A stretch of 5,851 nt of DNA from Desulfatirhabdium butyrativorans (lineage in GTDB: Bacteria > Desulfobacterota > Desulfobacteria > Desulfobacterales > DYRK01), in contig DYRK01000186.1 of assembly GCA_020718785.1 (NCBI GenBank), positions 4,121 to 9,971 on the forward strand, written 5' to 3'. The position numbers and the translations under genes are program-made. The notes under the pieces were generated by a model, which was not told the DNA's origin, ran no database searches, and saw only the letters and a program-made list of their open reading frames with translations. Positions 5,754 to 5,851 of the stretch are shown one piece after another (positions within the stretch are counted from its first letter, which is position 1; each line of letters starts with the position of its first letter).

Positions 5754-5781
5754 ATTATACCAGCAATTCTCATTTTGGCAA
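5754..5781 (-). promoter_or_regulatory. Sigma-70-like promoter P1 toward the transporter (extended -10)
   Basis: On the minus strand, TTGCCA (5776-5781) and a perfect TATAAT (5754-5759) are separated by 16 bases. TGG before the -10 box makes the extended form TGGTATAAT. This is the best promoter-like sequence I found in the window. The start would be near 5747, about 290 bases before ATG 5456, upstream of P2 and of the MITE-like element. Confidence 0.6.
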
Positions 5782-5795
5782 CAAAAGGCTTTTTC

Positions 5796-5851
5796 CTCGT
5801 TCCCAAGCCGGGGCTTCACTGCCATTAAGTTAAGGATAATTCTTATATCAG
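5796..5851. other. Non-coding edge with a short palindrome
   Basis: No credible gene is seen between 5667 and the window edge. AAGCC-GG-GGCTT (5805-5816) is a perfect palindrome, preceded by TCGTTCCC. That arrangement resembles one arm of a dispersed palindromic repeat (TTCCCAAGC...GCTTGGGAA type) whose second arm has decayed, but the mirror GGGAA is missing here. The last 30 bases are AT-rich and uninformative. Confidence 0.3.

Overview
This 5.85 kb stretch looks like chromosomal accessory DNA from a Gram-negative bacterium of moderate GC. A Desulfobacterota-type genome is my best guess. The hints are a Uma2-family tail, a HAD/AIR-synthase fusion, a heptamer TGAGAAR array and MITE-like palindromes with CCCCCTTT/AAAGGGGG hairpins. 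None of these proves a taxon.

Left half, plus strand (1-2157): the window opens in the C-terminal end of a probable Uma2-family (DUF820) protein with a charged coiled-coil tail. Twelve bases later begins a 528-residue membrane-anchored von Willebrand factor A protein with a complete MIDAS metal site. A 118-residue multi-span membrane protein overlaps its end by 20 bases, so those two are probably translationally coupled. The physiological role of this set is not evident from sequence.

Middle (2158-2330): the gap between convergent gene sets is almost filled by a nested imperfect inverted repeat of about 146 bp. It could be a decayed MITE, a structured RNA or a shared transcription end.

Right half, minus strand (5456 down to 2331): a DHA2-type (14-TM, EmrB/QacA-like) drug/proton antiporter is followed after 24 bases by a 554-residue fusion of a HAD phosphatase and an AIR-synthase/HypE-like ATP-binding module. 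The junction of the two genes is built from seven perfectly phased 7-bp repeats. These supply the transporter's last codons and stop codon, and the fusion gene's Shine-Dalgarno sequence and GTG start.

Upstream of the transporter (5457-5851) there is no credible gene. This region holds two good sigma-70-like promoters pointing at the transporter, a possible operator-like inverted repeat between them, and a 132-bp MITE-like element with 13-bp perfect terminal inverted repeats and flanking 7-bp direct repeats. The element therefore lies in the predicted 5' leader of the transporter operon. The strongest leads are the repeat-built gene junction, the MITE in the leader, the HAD/AIRS fusion of unknown substrate, and the vWA/small-membrane-protein pair.
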